Of a stretch of 64,000 bases of DNA, positions 48,302 to 57,412 are shown piece after piece (within the stretch, counting starts at the first letter, position 1; each line of letters starts with the position of its first letter). Location of the stretch: NCBI RefSeq assembly GCF_001642575.1, contig NZ_LXNG01000008.1:1-64000 (forward strand). Reading direction: 5' to 3'. The notes below the pieces were generated by a model that saw nothing but the letters and a program-made list of their open reading frames with translations, was not told the origin of the DNA and searched no databases. Both the position numbers and the translations under genes were made by a program. This DNA is from Xanthomonas floridensis (lineage in GTDB: Bacteria; Pseudomonadota; Gammaproteobacteria; Xanthomonadales; Xanthomonadaceae).

Positions 48302-48369
48302 TGCAGGAGCGCACCTGGGCGCGACGCGGCGTTACCGGCACGGCCCTCGCGCCTGGCTGCGCTCCTGCA
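48302..48369. repeat. 68-bp inverted repeat between priA and the GST gene
   Basis: The arms TGCAGGAGCGCACCTGGGCG and the matching TCGCGCCTGGCTGCGCTCCT pair with a few mismatches around a 22-base centre. It sits between convergent genes, 62 bases past priA, and could stop transcription from both sides. The TGCAGGAGCG word may belong to a dispersed repeat family. Confidence 0.6.
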
Positions 48370-48490
48370 GCAAACGCGAGCCATCAGGCCGCGTGGTGTG
48401 CTGGCCCATTGATTTGCAGTCGCGGCGATTTGGGTCGCGGCGCGCCTGTGCCTGCAATGCATCACGCAGGCCTCAGCGCAGGCACGACAC

Positions 48491-49144
48491 TCAGGTCAGC
48501 GCCGTCATCACGCCGCGCTGGTACGCCGGCCGCGCGCACAGGCGCTGATACCACCGGTGCAAATGCGGCAGTTCGGGCCGGTCGATCGGCATTTCGAACC
48601 AGGCGTAGATGAAACTTCCGAGCGGAATATCGCCCATCGCGAACTGCTCGCCGGACAGGTACGGCTGCTGCGCCAGGGCCGCATCCACGCGCGCCAGCAA
48701 CTCGCCCGACTGCGCCAGCGCGGCGGCAATGCGCGCGCTATCGCGCTCGGGCTCGGGGGTGCGCAACACGCCCCAGAACAGATCTCGGAAAGCGCCGGCA
48801 AACGTGGAGGTGGTCCAGTCCATCCAACGGTCGCCCAGCGCGCGTTCGGCCGGCGATGCCGGATACAGCGCGGGTGCGTACTGCGCAGCCAGATACCGCA
48901 CGATCGCATTGGATTCCCACAACACCAGCGCGCCATCCTGCAGCGTCGGCACCAGCCCGTTCGGGTTCAGTGCGCGATATTCGGGCGTAGTGTTGCCACC
49001 GAATGCGCCACCCACCTCGATCGAAGCATAGGCCACGCCGGCTTCTTCGGCGCACCACAGCACCTTGCGTACATTGCTGGAATTGCGCCGCCCCCACACA
49101 GTGATCGTCGGCGGTGTGTCGCTGGCTGCATGCGTCATCGTCAT
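48491..49144 (-). CDS. Glutathione S-transferase family protein
   Basis: The product has 217 residues. The thioredoxin-like N-terminal domain has ITVWGRRNSSNVRKVLWCAEE with the catalytic Ser region (RRNSSNV), NPNGLVPTLQDG with the cis-proline, and LWESNAIVRYLA with the glutathione-binding Glu-Ser pair. The helical C-terminal domain contains GDIPLGSFIYAWFEMP with the conserved Asp cap. The start ATG overlaps the TGA of the NYN gene (ATGA), so it is the second or third gene of a coupled operon. The substrate is unknown; conjugation or reduction of electrophiles is usual. Confidence 0.93.
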   Translation of the reverse strand: MTMTHAASDTPPTITVWGRRNSSNVRKVLWCAEEAGVAYASIEVGGAFGGNTTPEYRALNPNGLVPTLQDGALVLWESNAIVRYLAAQYAPALYPASPAERALGDRWMDWTTSTFAGAFRDLFWGVLRTPEPERDSARIAAALAQSGELLARVDAALAQQPYLSGEQFAMGDIPLGSFIYAWFEMPIDRPELPHLHRWYQRLCARPAYQRGVMTALT

Positions 49145-49965
49145 TTCCCCGGAACAGGCTTGGCGGGTGCGCGCGCCGCGCGCTTGTTGGCCGGCGACGG
49201 CGCCGCTGCGGCAGGCGCTGCGGTCTTCGCGCGACTGCCGCTGCCCTTGGGCGTATCGCGCACCCAGAGTGCCTGTTCGTCCTGCCTGATCTCGAACAAG
49301 CCGATCGCGCGCACCAGATCGCTGAGCTTGCGATAGCCGTAGTTGCGCGGATCGAACGAGGCCTGGTTGGCCACCTGCTTGCCCACCGCGCTCAGCAACG
49401 CCCAGCCATCGTCTTCGCAGGCGCTGACGATGGCATTGCGCAGCATCTGCACCAGCCGCGTGTCGCTGCGCAACGCAGTCGCGTCCTTGCGCCCGGCAGC
49501 AGTGTCGCTGGCTGCAGCGGCCTGCTCGCCCAGTGCTTCCACGTAGGTGAATTTGGAGCAGGCATTGACGAACGGTGCCGGCGTCTTTTTCTCTCCAAAG
49601 CCATACACCTTCATGCCATCGGTCAGCAGGCGCATCACCAACGGGGTGAAGTCCGCATCGCTGGAGACGATGGCAAACCCGTCGAGGTTGCGCGCGTACA
49701 ACAGGTCCATCGCGTCGATCACCATGGCCATGTCCGAGGCGTTCTTGCCCGAACTATAGGCAAACTGCTGGATCGGCCGGATTGCATAATCGTGCAACGC
49801 CGCTTCCCAGCCCTTCAGGTGCGGGCTCTTCCAGTTGCCGTAGGCGCGGCGCACGTTGGCCACGCCGTAGCGTGCCACTTCCGCCAGCACCACATCGATC
49901 TTGCCGGCAGGCGCGTTGTCGGCGTCGATCAGCAAGGCGATCCGCTTGTCGGGATTGTCGGTCAT
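49141..49965 (-). CDS. NYN-domain RNase-like protein with OST-HTH/LOTUS domain (LabA/DUF88 type)
   Basis: The product has 274 residues. The N-terminal NYN domain is a PIN-like fold with the acidic residues in IALLIDADNAP, MAMVIDAMDLLYA and FAIVSSDADFTPLV, expected to bind Mg2+ for RNA cleavage. A central segment from about 165 to 240 (DTRLVQMLRNAIVSACEDDGWALL, YGYRKLSDLVRAIGLFEI) fits an OST-HTH/LOTUS winged helix, an RNA-binding module. The tail is Ala/Pro/Lys-rich. The start is the ATG at 49965, two bases after the upstream gene's stop; the GST gene overlaps its stop. RNA target unknown. Confidence 0.88.
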   Translation of the reverse strand: MTDNPDKRIALLIDADNAPAGKIDVVLAEVARYGVANVRRAYGNWKSPHLKGWEAALHDYAIRPIQQFAYSSGKNASDMAMVIDAMDLLYARNLDGFAIVSSDADFTPLVMRLLTDGMKVYGFGEKKTPAPFVNACSKFTYVEALGEQAAAASDTAAGRKDATALRSDTRLVQMLRNAIVSACEDDGWALLSAVGKQVANQASFDPRNYGYRKLSDLVRAIGLFEIRQDEQALWVRDTPKGSGSRAKTAAPAAAAPSPANKRAARAPAKPVPGK

Positions 49966-49967
49966 GC

Positions 49968-50582
49968 TCAATGCTCCACTGCAGCGTCGGTGACGGTTTC
50001 GGTTGCGGTTTCGGTTTCGGTTGCGGTCTCGGTGTCCATTTCCAGATCTGGTTCTGTCTCGGCGTCGGCGTCGGCATCGGCATCGGCATCGGCATCGAGC
50101 GTGGCCTCTTCTGCCGCCTCTGCAGCCGGCAAGGTGTACTCGGTGCCATCGCGCAGGGTGAGCACCCCATCGCTCAGGATCTCCTGATCGGCGCCGGCAC
50201 TGACCCAGGTTGCCTTGACGCGACCGGCGCCGCGGTCGCCTTCCACATCGAACACGAACTCTTCGCCGCCCGGTGCCATTCCCGTGCGCACCAGATCCAC
50301 CCGCATGCTGCGGATCTGGCCGATATGTTCCTGCACCACTGCATCGTCCTGCAGCGCGCTGCGCGCCTGGTCGGTAAACACCGACCAGCCCGTATTGACC
50401 AGCCACATGGCCGCGGCCAGCACCACCACTCCGAACAGACTCGCGCAGGCGAGGATGCCGATCAGGCCGATGGCCACGCCGCTGAGCGGCTTCCGGGCCG
50501 CTGGTGCCGCAGGGGCGATCGGTGCGGCAGTGGGCGCCGGCGCAGTCGGCAGCGGGGGCAAGGGCGGTGGGAACGAAGACAT
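49968..50582 (-). CDS. Coa1-like membrane protein with repetitive acidic tail
   Basis: The product has 204 residues. A Pro/Ala-rich N-terminus is followed by a transmembrane helix at about 36-60 (GVAIGLIGILACASLFGVVV). The extramembrane domain, about 70-150, has DDAVVQEHIGQIRSMRVDL and FVFDVEGDRGAGRVKATWVS, which resembles the cytochrome oxidase assembly factor Coa1/Tim21-like fold found in many bacterial single-pass proteins. The last 55 residues are Asp/Ala and Glu/Thr repeats encoded by hexamer arrays. The ATG at 50582 is chosen because upstream residues do not fit. It is first in the operon with the NYN and GST genes. Function unknown. Confidence 0.7.
   Translation of the reverse strand: MSSFPPPLPPLPTAPAPTAAPIAPAAPAARKPLSGVAIGLIGILACASLFGVVVLAAAMWLVNTGWSVFTDQARSALQDDAVVQEHIGQIRSMRVDLVRTGMAPGGEEFVFDVEGDRGAGRVKATWVSAGADQEILSDGVLTLRDGTEYTLPAAEAAEEATLDADADADADADAETEPDLEMDTETATETETATETVTDAAVEH
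50061..50102. repeat. Coding hexamer microsatellite (GGCRTC), seven units
   Basis: Seven hexamers (two GGCGTC, five GGCATC on the plus strand) encode an Asp-Ala run in the Coa1-like protein. A second, less regular GTTTCG/GTTGCG array (about 49995-50033) encodes the Thr/Glu run. Slippage in steps of six keeps the frame and would change tail length. Confidence 0.85.
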
Positions 50583-50701
50583 GCGAAGACCGTCGAAGAT
50601 GGATGCAACATGATGCCGCAGGCGCGCTGCGCCCACGCGTCATGTTCATTGGCACTTTGGCATGCTGTCGGGCCCGCGTCGCATTCCATCGGACTTCTAC
50701 G

Positions 50702-51994
50702 ATGACCTCTCACCCCTCCCCCGCTCCGCTGCATCTGGTCGTGGTAGGTGGCGGTTTTGCCGGTTTGTGGGCGACCCGCGCGCTCGACGATCCCGGCATC
50801 CGCATCACCCTGATCGACCGCCAGAACCACCATCTGTTCCAGCCGCTGCTGTACCAGGTGGCCACCGCCGGCCTGTCGGCGCCGGACATCGCCGCGCCGC
50901 TGCGGCACATCCTGCGCCAGCAGCGCAATGTCGAAGTGCAACTCGGCGATGTGGTCGAAATCGCGCCCGGCCGCCGCGAGGTGGGACTGGCCGACGGCAA
51001 GACGGTCGGTTACGACCTGCTGCTGCTCGCCACCGGGGCCACCCATGCCTACTTCGGCAACGACCAGTGGGCCGAGCACGCGCCCGGGTTGAAGACGCTG
51101 TACGACGCGCTGGTGCTGCGCCGCAAGCTGCTACTGGCCTTCGAGCGCGCCGAAGCCGAAACCGATCCCGCCGCACGCGCCGCATGGCTCAGCTTTGCGG
51201 TGGTCGGCGGCGGCCCCACCGGCGTGGAACTGGCCGGCACCCTGGCCGAAATCGCCCGCCACACGCTCAAGAACGAGTTCCGCCATATCGACCCGCGGCA
51301 GGCGCGGGTGCGCCTGGTCGAAGCCGGACCGCGCGTGCTGCCCTCGTTCCCGGACGACCTCACCGCCAAGGCGCGCAAGCAGCTGGAACGTCTGGGCGTG
51401 GAAGTGCACACCGGCACCCCGGTGACGCATATCGATGCGCTGGGCTACCAGCTCGGCGAGACCTTCGTGCCCGCGCGCACCGTGGTGTGGGCCGCGGGCG
51501 TGGCGGCCTCGCCGCTGGCGCGCACGCTGGGCGTGCCGCTGGACCGCGCCGGCCGGGTGCTGGTGGAGCCGGACCTGAGCGTGCCCGGCCATCCGGACAT
51601 CTTCGTCGGCGGCGATCTGGCATCGGTGCAGCAGGACGGTCGCCCGGTGCCGGGCGTGGCGCCGGCAGCCAAGCAGATGGGCAAGCACATCGCCAAGGCG
51701 ATCCGTGCACGTCAGCGCGGCCAGGCGGCAGCCGCGTTCCAGTACCAGGACTTCGGCAACCTGGCCACCATCGGTCGCATGGCGGCCATCGTGCACGTAG
51801 GCAAGCTCAAGCTGTCGGGCATCGTGGCGTGGTGGTTCTGGCTGGCCGCGCACGTCTACTTCCTGATCGGCTTCCGCAACCGCTTCGTGGTGCTGGTGAA
51901 CTGGGCGATGGCGTACTGGAGCTACCAGCGCGCCGCGCGCATCATCTTCGGCGGCGCCACCGACGACCCGCCGCCCAACAGCAAGGACGGGTGA
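50702..51994 (+). CDS. ndh: Type II NADH dehydrogenase Ndh
   Basis: This flavoprotein of 430 residues oxidises NADH and reduces quinone without proton pumping. The FAD-binding motif is LVVVGGGFAGLWATRAL. The NADH-binding motif is FAVVGGGPTGVELAGTLAE at about 165. HHLFQPLLYQVATAGL is the NDH-2 signature near the flavin, and IFVGGDLASV with AAKQMGKHIAKAI is near the quinone side. A C-terminal amphipathic and hydrophobic region (WWFWLAAHVYFLIGFRNRF) binds the membrane. The start is the ATG at 50702, divergent from the Coa1-like gene with 119 bases between starts. Confidence 0.95.
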   Translation: MTSHPSPAPLHLVVVGGGFAGLWATRALDDPGIRITLIDRQNHHLFQPLLYQVATAGLSAPDIAAPLRHILRQQRNVEVQLGDVVEIAPGRREVGLADGKTVGYDLLLLATGATHAYFGNDQWAEHAPGLKTLYDALVLRRKLLLAFERAEAETDPAARAAWLSFAVVGGGPTGVELAGTLAEIARHTLKNEFRHIDPRQARVRLVEAGPRVLPSFPDDLTAKARKQLERLGVEVHTGTPVTHIDALGYQLGETFVPARTVVWAAGVAASPLARTLGVPLDRAGRVLVEPDLSVPGHPDIFVGGDLASVQQDGRPVPGVAPAAKQMGKHIAKAIRARQRGQAAAAFQYQDFGNLATIGRMAAIVHVGKLKLSGIVAWWFWLAAHVYFLIGFRNRFVVLVNWAMAYWSYQRAARIIFGGATDDPPPNSKDG

Positions 51995-52046
51995 CAGCGG
52001 CCCGCGCGGTACGCGATGCTGTGCGGCCTGATTTGACGGCCTGACC

Positions 52047-52661
52047 GTGGCGACTGTCCTGTTCCTGCTGGATCTGCTCGGCACCTTCGTGTTCGCCCTG
52101 AGCGGCGCGACGGTGGCGGTGCGCAATCGCCTGGACCTGTTCGGCGTGCTGGTGCTGTCGTGTGCGGCCGCGGTGTCCGGCGGCATCGTGCGCGATGTGT
52201 TGATCGGGGCCACCCCGCCGGCCGCACTGGTACAGCCGCAGTACCTGCTCACCGCCTGCCTGGCCGGCGTTGCCGGCTTCTACTGGCATGCGGCGGTGGA
52301 GCGCCTGCGCAACCCGGTGCAGATCTTCGATGCAGCGGGGCTGGCGCTGTTTGCGGTCTACGGCACCAGCAAGGCGCTGGATTACCACCTCAGCCCGCTG
52401 AGCGCGACCTTGCTGGGCATGCTCAGCGGTATCGGCGGCGGCATCGCGCGCGACCTGCTGGTCGCACGCACGCCGGTCGTGTTGCAGGCCGAACTGTATG
52501 CGGTGGCCGCGCTCGCCGGTGGCGGGCTGGTGGCGATCGGGCATGTGCTCGGCGTACCGCAGGCCTGGTCGCTGGCCAGCGGCGCCGGCGTGTGTTTCGG
52601 CCTGCGTTTCATGGCGATTCGCTACGGCTGGCATTTGCCTGTCGCGCGCCTGCCGGACTAG
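52047..52661 (+). CDS. TRIC-family cation channel protein (YicG/UPF0126)
   Basis: The product has 204 residues and seven helices built from two repeats, each with a G.....G...RD motif: AAAVSGGIVRDVLIG in the first and GMLSGIGGGIARDLLVAR in the second. Each repeat is followed by a P....L segment. Bacterial TRIC homologues conduct monovalent cations; E. coli YicG is the usual name. The start is a GTG at 52047 (VATVLFLLDLLGTFVF), chosen because the first helix begins at once. It lies 52 bases after ndh on the same strand and may be co-transcribed. Confidence 0.92.
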   Translation: MATVLFLLDLLGTFVFALSGATVAVRNRLDLFGVLVLSCAAAVSGGIVRDVLIGATPPAALVQPQYLLTACLAGVAGFYWHAAVERLRNPVQIFDAAGLALFAVYGTSKALDYHLSPLSATLLGMLSGIGGGIARDLLVARTPVVLQAELYAVAALAGGGLVAIGHVLGVPQAWSLASGAGVCFGLRFMAIRYGWHLPVARLPD

Positions 52662-53001
52662 TCAGGCGGTCGCGGGGCATGGCGATCAAGCGCAACCAGC
52701 CACTCTGCGTGGCCGCCAGCTGGGCGTAGCCCGCGCTGGACATAGACAGATCGTCTGCTCGGGTGACCACTGCGACGCCACACTGACCCACGACGACTCG
52801 CTGCGCGTTGCCGCCGCCTGCACAACGGGAGCGCTCGCGATTGCGCTAAGCACCCGCCGCCATGCCTGCCATTGGCCATCCATGTCGGCACCAAGCCAAC
52901 CCTTCCTTGCGTGCAGCCAGGCGCACATGCCGCACTACGACAGCAAACCGGCGAACCAACCACGCGCCTTCTTGCTCAACGCATGACCGACGCCGCAGAC
53001 G
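52662..53001. other. Intergenic region between convergent genes
   Basis: About 340 bases with no gene that can be supported. It ends at the rpoH terminator hairpin. No repeat or regulatory motif was recognised. Confidence 0.4.
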
Positions 53002-53029
53002 CAAACGGCCCGGAAAACCGGGCCGTTTG
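53002..53029 (-). terminator. Terminator hairpin after rpoH
   Basis: A perfect 12-bp stem CAAACGGCCCGG with its complement around a four-base loop begins 28 bases after the rpoH stop. The minus-strand arm ends GTTTG followed by CGTC. It could serve both convergent transcripts. Confidence 0.75.
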
Positions 53030-53056
53030 TGCAGCAGTGATGGCGTGATCGAACAA

Positions 53057-53932
<876 letters not shown>

Positions 53933-54130
53933 AGGCACCATCTTAGCAGTCGAACTATTGGACTGCCGGGTATAGAAAGAGTTCCCAGCGTTCCATTCAT
54001 AGGACATTCGGGCTTGAGATCCTGACGGCGTTCTACCGTAGAGCTCCCCGATTTCGATCACTACGCTACCACCGACACCCTGCGCAGACCGTGACAAAGC
54101 TGCCGCCAACAGGCCTGGCGTCGGGGCTGT

Positions 54131-54856
54131 TCAGCCGGCGGCCGAGGTTGTGTCCAGGGCGTTGCGGGGCGGCAGCGACCAGTCGATCGGGCCCAGACCA
54201 CGGCGCTGCAGATGCTCATTGGTCCTGGAGAAATGCTTGCACCCCAGGAAACCGCGGTGCGCCGACAATGGTGAAGGATGCGGGGCCTTGAACACGCGGT
54301 GCCGGGCCTGGTCGATGACCTTGCCCTTGGACTGTGCGTAACTGCCCCACAGCAGGAACACCAGGCCCTCCCGCTCGCGGTTGAGGGTTTCCACCACGTG
54401 GTCGGTGAAGCCTTCCCAGCCCTTGTTCTGGTGCGCGCCAGCCCGGCCCTGCTCCACCGTCAGCACTGCGTTGAGCAGCAGCACGCCCTGGCGCGCCCAC
54501 GGCATCAGATAGCCATGATCGGGACGCGGGATGCCCAGATCGTCCTGGATTTCTTTGTAAATATTGAGCAGCGACGGCGGCACCGGCACGCCCGGCAACA
54601 CCGAAAAGCACAGCCCATGCGCCTGGCCCTCGCCGTGATACGGGTCCTGCCCCAGGATCACCACCTTGACCTGCTCGAACGGAGTGGCATCGAAGGCGGC
54701 AAAGATCTGCGGACCGGGCGGGAACACCCGCGCGCCGGCGGCCTTGCGCTGGCGCAGGAACGCAGACAACTCCTGCATCTCCGGGCGCAGCAACCAATCA
54801 CCCACCGTTGCCTTCCACGACGGTTCCAGCTGGATGCGTCCCTCCCCTTCGGTCAT
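54131..54856 (-). CDS. ung: Uracil-DNA glycosylase Ung
   Basis: The product has 241 residues and removes uracil from DNA. The catalytic water-activating motif is [21 protein letters not shown] with Asp in [24 protein letters not shown] recognises uracil, and the DNA-intercalating loop is [15 protein letters not shown] with the catalytic His. These are the canonical family 1 residues. The start ATG overlaps the TGA of the upstream response regulator gene by four bases (ATGA). Coupling of ung to a response regulator is unusual and may only reflect shared transcription. Confidence 0.97.
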   Translation of the reverse strand: MTEGEGRIQLEPSWKATVGDWLLRPEMQELSAFLRQRKAAGARVFPPGPQIFAAFDATPFEQVKVVILGQDPYHGEGQAHGLCFSVLPGVPVPPSLLNIYKEIQDDLGIPRPDHGYLMPWARQGVLLLNAVLTVEQGRAGAHQNKGWEGFTDHVVETLNREREGLVFLLWGSYAQSKGKVIDQARHRVFKAPHPSPLSAHRGFLGCKHFSRTNEHLQRRGLGPIDWSLPPRNALDTTSAAG

Positions 54857-55695
54857 AGCATCACGGCCTGGTCTTCCAGGCGTGCCAGGCGCAGCTGGAA
54901 CAGCACCTTGGTCACCAGCAGGCGCTCTTCGATGGGCTTTTGCACCAGATCGTTGGCACCGGCGCGCAGCAGCTCGGACTGGTTGCGCGGGTTGGTGTCG
55001 CCGGTCATCACCAGCACCGGCAGGCGGCGCTTGCCGTAGGCGAAGTCGATACGGATGCGTTCGACCACATCGCGTCCATTGAGCTCGCCCTTGAGGGTGA
55101 CGTCGGTCAGCACCACGTCGATGCGGCGCTCGGTCCGGCCCAGCGATTCGGCGGTGAGCAGCGCGAATGCGTCCTCGGCGGTGAGCACATGCACCACTTT
55201 CAGGCTCTGGCGCTCCAGCATGCGCTTGGTCGCCTCGGCCACCACGCGGCTGTCCTCGATGTACAGCACGGTGGCGCCCACCACCGGCTCGGGCTGCACG
55301 TAGCCGCGGATGAAGGTGGCCAGGGCTTCGTGGCCCAGCGCCTTGTCGAAATAGTCGGTGACGTATTCGGTGAAGCGGCGTTCGACCAGATGCTGTTGCG
55401 CATCGCCGGACACCACGATCACCGGCACATACGCCTGGCCGGCGGCTTCGCGCACGCTGCGCGCCAGCGCCAGGCCATCGCCATCGGGCAACGACAGCGA
55501 GGTGGTGACCAGATCCATGGCGCCGGCTTCCAGCGCGTCGCGCGCTTCGGCAATGCTGGCGCAGCCGATCACCTGCACATTGGGCAGATCGCGCTTGAGC
55601 ACGTCGGCAATGAGCTTGCGCACCAGCTTCGAGCCATCGACGACCATCACACGCGGTGCGTCGCTGATCAGGTGTTTGAGATCTGGTGGATGCAT
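54853..55695 (-). CDS. Dual-receiver response regulator without output domain
   Basis: The product has 280 residues and consists of two receiver domains. The first (about 14-130) is degenerate: the acidic pair is reduced to VVDGS (Asp20 only) and the phospho-acceptor position is Ser66 ([10 protein letters not shown]). The second (about 142-265) keeps Glu147-Asp148, the acceptor Asp198 ([11 protein letters not shown]), MTGD and Lys253 (VQKP). There is no DNA-binding, GGDEF or enzymatic output domain. The ATG at 55695 (MHPPDLKHL) is chosen; the frame is open upstream only as ftsX shadow. It lies eight bases after ftsX and overlaps ung. No histidine kinase is nearby. Confidence 0.9.
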   Translation of the reverse strand: MHPPDLKHLISDAPRVMVVDGSKLVRKLIADVLKRDLPNVQVIGCASIAEARDALEAGAMDLVTTSLSLPDGDGLALARSVREAAGQAYVPVIVVSGDAQQHLVERRFTEYVTDYFDKALGHEALATFIRGYVQPEPVVGATVLYIEDSRVVAEATKRMLERQSLKVVHVLTAEDAFALLTAESLGRTERRIDVVLTDVTLKGELNGRDVVERIRIDFAYGKRRLPVLVMTGDTNPRNQSELLRAGANDLVQKPIEERLLVTKVLFQLRLARLEDQAVML

Positions 55696-55703
55696 GGCAG
55701 GCC

Positions 55704-56654
55704 TCAGGTCTCGGTGGGACGGGTCTGGCGGAGGAAGTGGCCGGTCACCAGCCAGGCACCCAACCACCCCAGGACTAAGGTGCCGACCAGCACCATCGCA
55801 GAATGCAACAGATCCAGCCCGTGCAGGGTAAAAGAACTGCCGTAACTGTCGGCCAATGTCGCCAACGGCGTACGCAATGCCAGGCCCGAGGCAGCGATCA
55901 GAGCAAGCGCGACCGCGCCGGCGCCCAGGCCGTACCAGGCGCCCAGATACAGGAACGGGCGACGGATGAAGCCATCGCTGGCGCCGAGCAGTTGCAGCAC
56001 GCCGATTTCCTCGCGCCGCGACTGGATGTCCAGCCGCACGGTGTTGCCGACCACCAGTACCGCGCCGATGCCAAGCAGGGCCGACAACACCTGCACCAGG
56101 CGCTCGCCGAAGTGCAACCAGCCATCCAGGCGCTTGCGCCATAGCGCGTCGTGCTGCACCTGATCGGTTTGCGGCAGCGCCTGCAGCGCATTGGCCAGCT
56201 GCGCGTCGTCGGTCGCATCGGCGGGAGTGACGATCAACAAGGTGGGCAGCGGGTTGTCGCCCAGGGCATCGGCCGCTTCATCGAGCTTGGCGCTCTCGCG
56301 CAGCTCGGCCAAGCCCTGCTCCGGCGTGCGCAGCGTGACCTTGGCGACATCCGGGCGTGCACGCAGCTCGCCCGCCAGCGCCTGCGCCGCATCGGCGGCG
56401 ACATCGACCTTCAGGAACAGATTGATCTCGCGCGACTGCTGCACGCTGCCGGCCAGCAGCTTGACGTTGTCCAGCGCGATCGACAGCCCCAGTGGCAGTG
56501 CCAGCGCCAGGGCCATCACCACGATGGTCAGCAACGTGGCCCACGGCTTGCGCATCGCACGGCCCAGGCTGAAGGCGATGCTGTGCAGGTGGTGGTCGAT
56601 CCACACCCCAAAGCGCGAGGGCGCCACGGCTTCGGTATTGGCGAGCTTGCTCAT
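55704..56654 (-). CDS. ftsX: Cell division protein FtsX
   Basis: The protein has 316 residues and is the membrane subunit of the FtsEX complex that activates peptidoglycan hydrolases at the septum. Four transmembrane helices are present: one near residue 40-62 ([19 protein letters not shown]), then a periplasmic loop of about 110 residues, then three helices in the last 140 residues ([52 protein letters not shown]). [21 protein letters not shown] is the conserved FtsX motif. The start overlaps the ftsE stop by four bases. Confidence 0.96.
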   Translation of the reverse strand: MSKLANTEAVAPSRFGVWIDHHLHSIAFSLGRAMRKPWATLLTIVVMALALALPLGLSIALDNVKLLAGSVQQSREINLFLKVDVAADAAQALAGELRARPDVAKVTLRTPEQGLAELRESAKLDEAADALGDNPLPTLLIVTPADATDDAQLANALQALPQTDQVQHDALWRKRLDGWLHFGERLVQVLSALLGIGAVLVVGNTVRLDIQSRREEIGVLQLLGASDGFIRRPFLYLGAWYGLGAGAVALALIAASGLALRTPLATLADSYGSSFTLHGLDLLHSAMVLVGTLVLGWLGAWLVTGHFLRQTRPTET

Positions 56655-57337
56655 TCGGCCAGATCCTGCGGCGAGATGTCGTCGACCAGGCGGCCGTGAT
56701 CCAGGATCAGCACGCGCTTGCGCATCTGCTTGAGCAGCGCCAGATCGTGGCTGACCACCAGCACGCTGGTGCCGCGCGCAGGCAGTTCGGCGAACAACTG
56801 CATGATCTCCGCGGCCAGGGCCGGGTCGAGGTTGCCGGTGGGTTCGTCGGCCACCAGCAACCGCGGCTCGCCGACGATGGCACGGGCGATGCCAACGCGC
56901 TGCTGCTCGCCCGCCGACAGCTGCGACGGCAGGGCTTTTTCGCGGTGGGCCAGGCCGATCCGCTCCAGCGCCGAGCGCACGCGCTTGCCGATCTCGGCAC
57001 GGCGCGTGCCGCGCAGGATCAACGGCAATGCCACGTTCTCGGCAATGCTGCGGTCGTTGAGCAAGCGATGGTCCTGATAGACCGCACCCACCTGGCGACG
57101 ATGCAGCGGAATCTGACGGCCACGCACCTTGAGCAGGTTGCGCTCGCCCAGCACCACCGCGCCCTGGCTGGGCCGCTCGCTGAGGTGGATCAATTTGAGC
57201 AACGTACTTTTGCCAGCGCCGGAGTGGCCGGTCACGAACAGCATCTCGCCATCGGCCACTTCGAAGCTGACATCGGTCAGCGCCTGGTGGCCCCCGGCGT
57301 AGTGCTTGCTGACGTTGTCGAAACGCAGAACGGTCAT
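56651..57337 (-). CDS. ftsE: Cell division ATP-binding protein FtsE
   Basis: This ABC ATPase has 228 residues. Walker A is [16 protein letters not shown], the Q-loop is in [11 protein letters not shown], the signature is [15 protein letters not shown] and Walker B is [13 protein letters not shown], followed by the switch His in [20 protein letters not shown] is the typical FtsE start. The ATG at 57337 is chosen over an upstream frame methionine. It is second in the minus-strand run rhlB-ftsE-ftsX-response regulator-ung, 75 bases after rhlB. It couples ATP hydrolysis to FtsX shape change. Confidence 0.97.
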   Translation of the reverse strand: MTVLRFDNVSKHYAGGHQALTDVSFEVADGEMLFVTGHSGAGKSTLLKLIHLSERPSQGAVVLGERNLLKVRGRQIPLHRRQVGAVYQDHRLLNDRSIAENVALPLILRGTRRAEIGKRVRSALERIGLAHREKALPSQLSAGEQQRVGIARAIVGEPRLLVADEPTGNLDPALAAEIMQLFAELPARGTSVLVVSHDLALLKQMRKRVLILDHGRLVDDISPQDLAE

Positions 57338-57412
57338 CCAGCGATTATGCCGGAGCGCCAGCGCTTGCGTCGCATCGCCGAACACCGGCGATGCGATTGC
57401 TTCGCCCGGACG

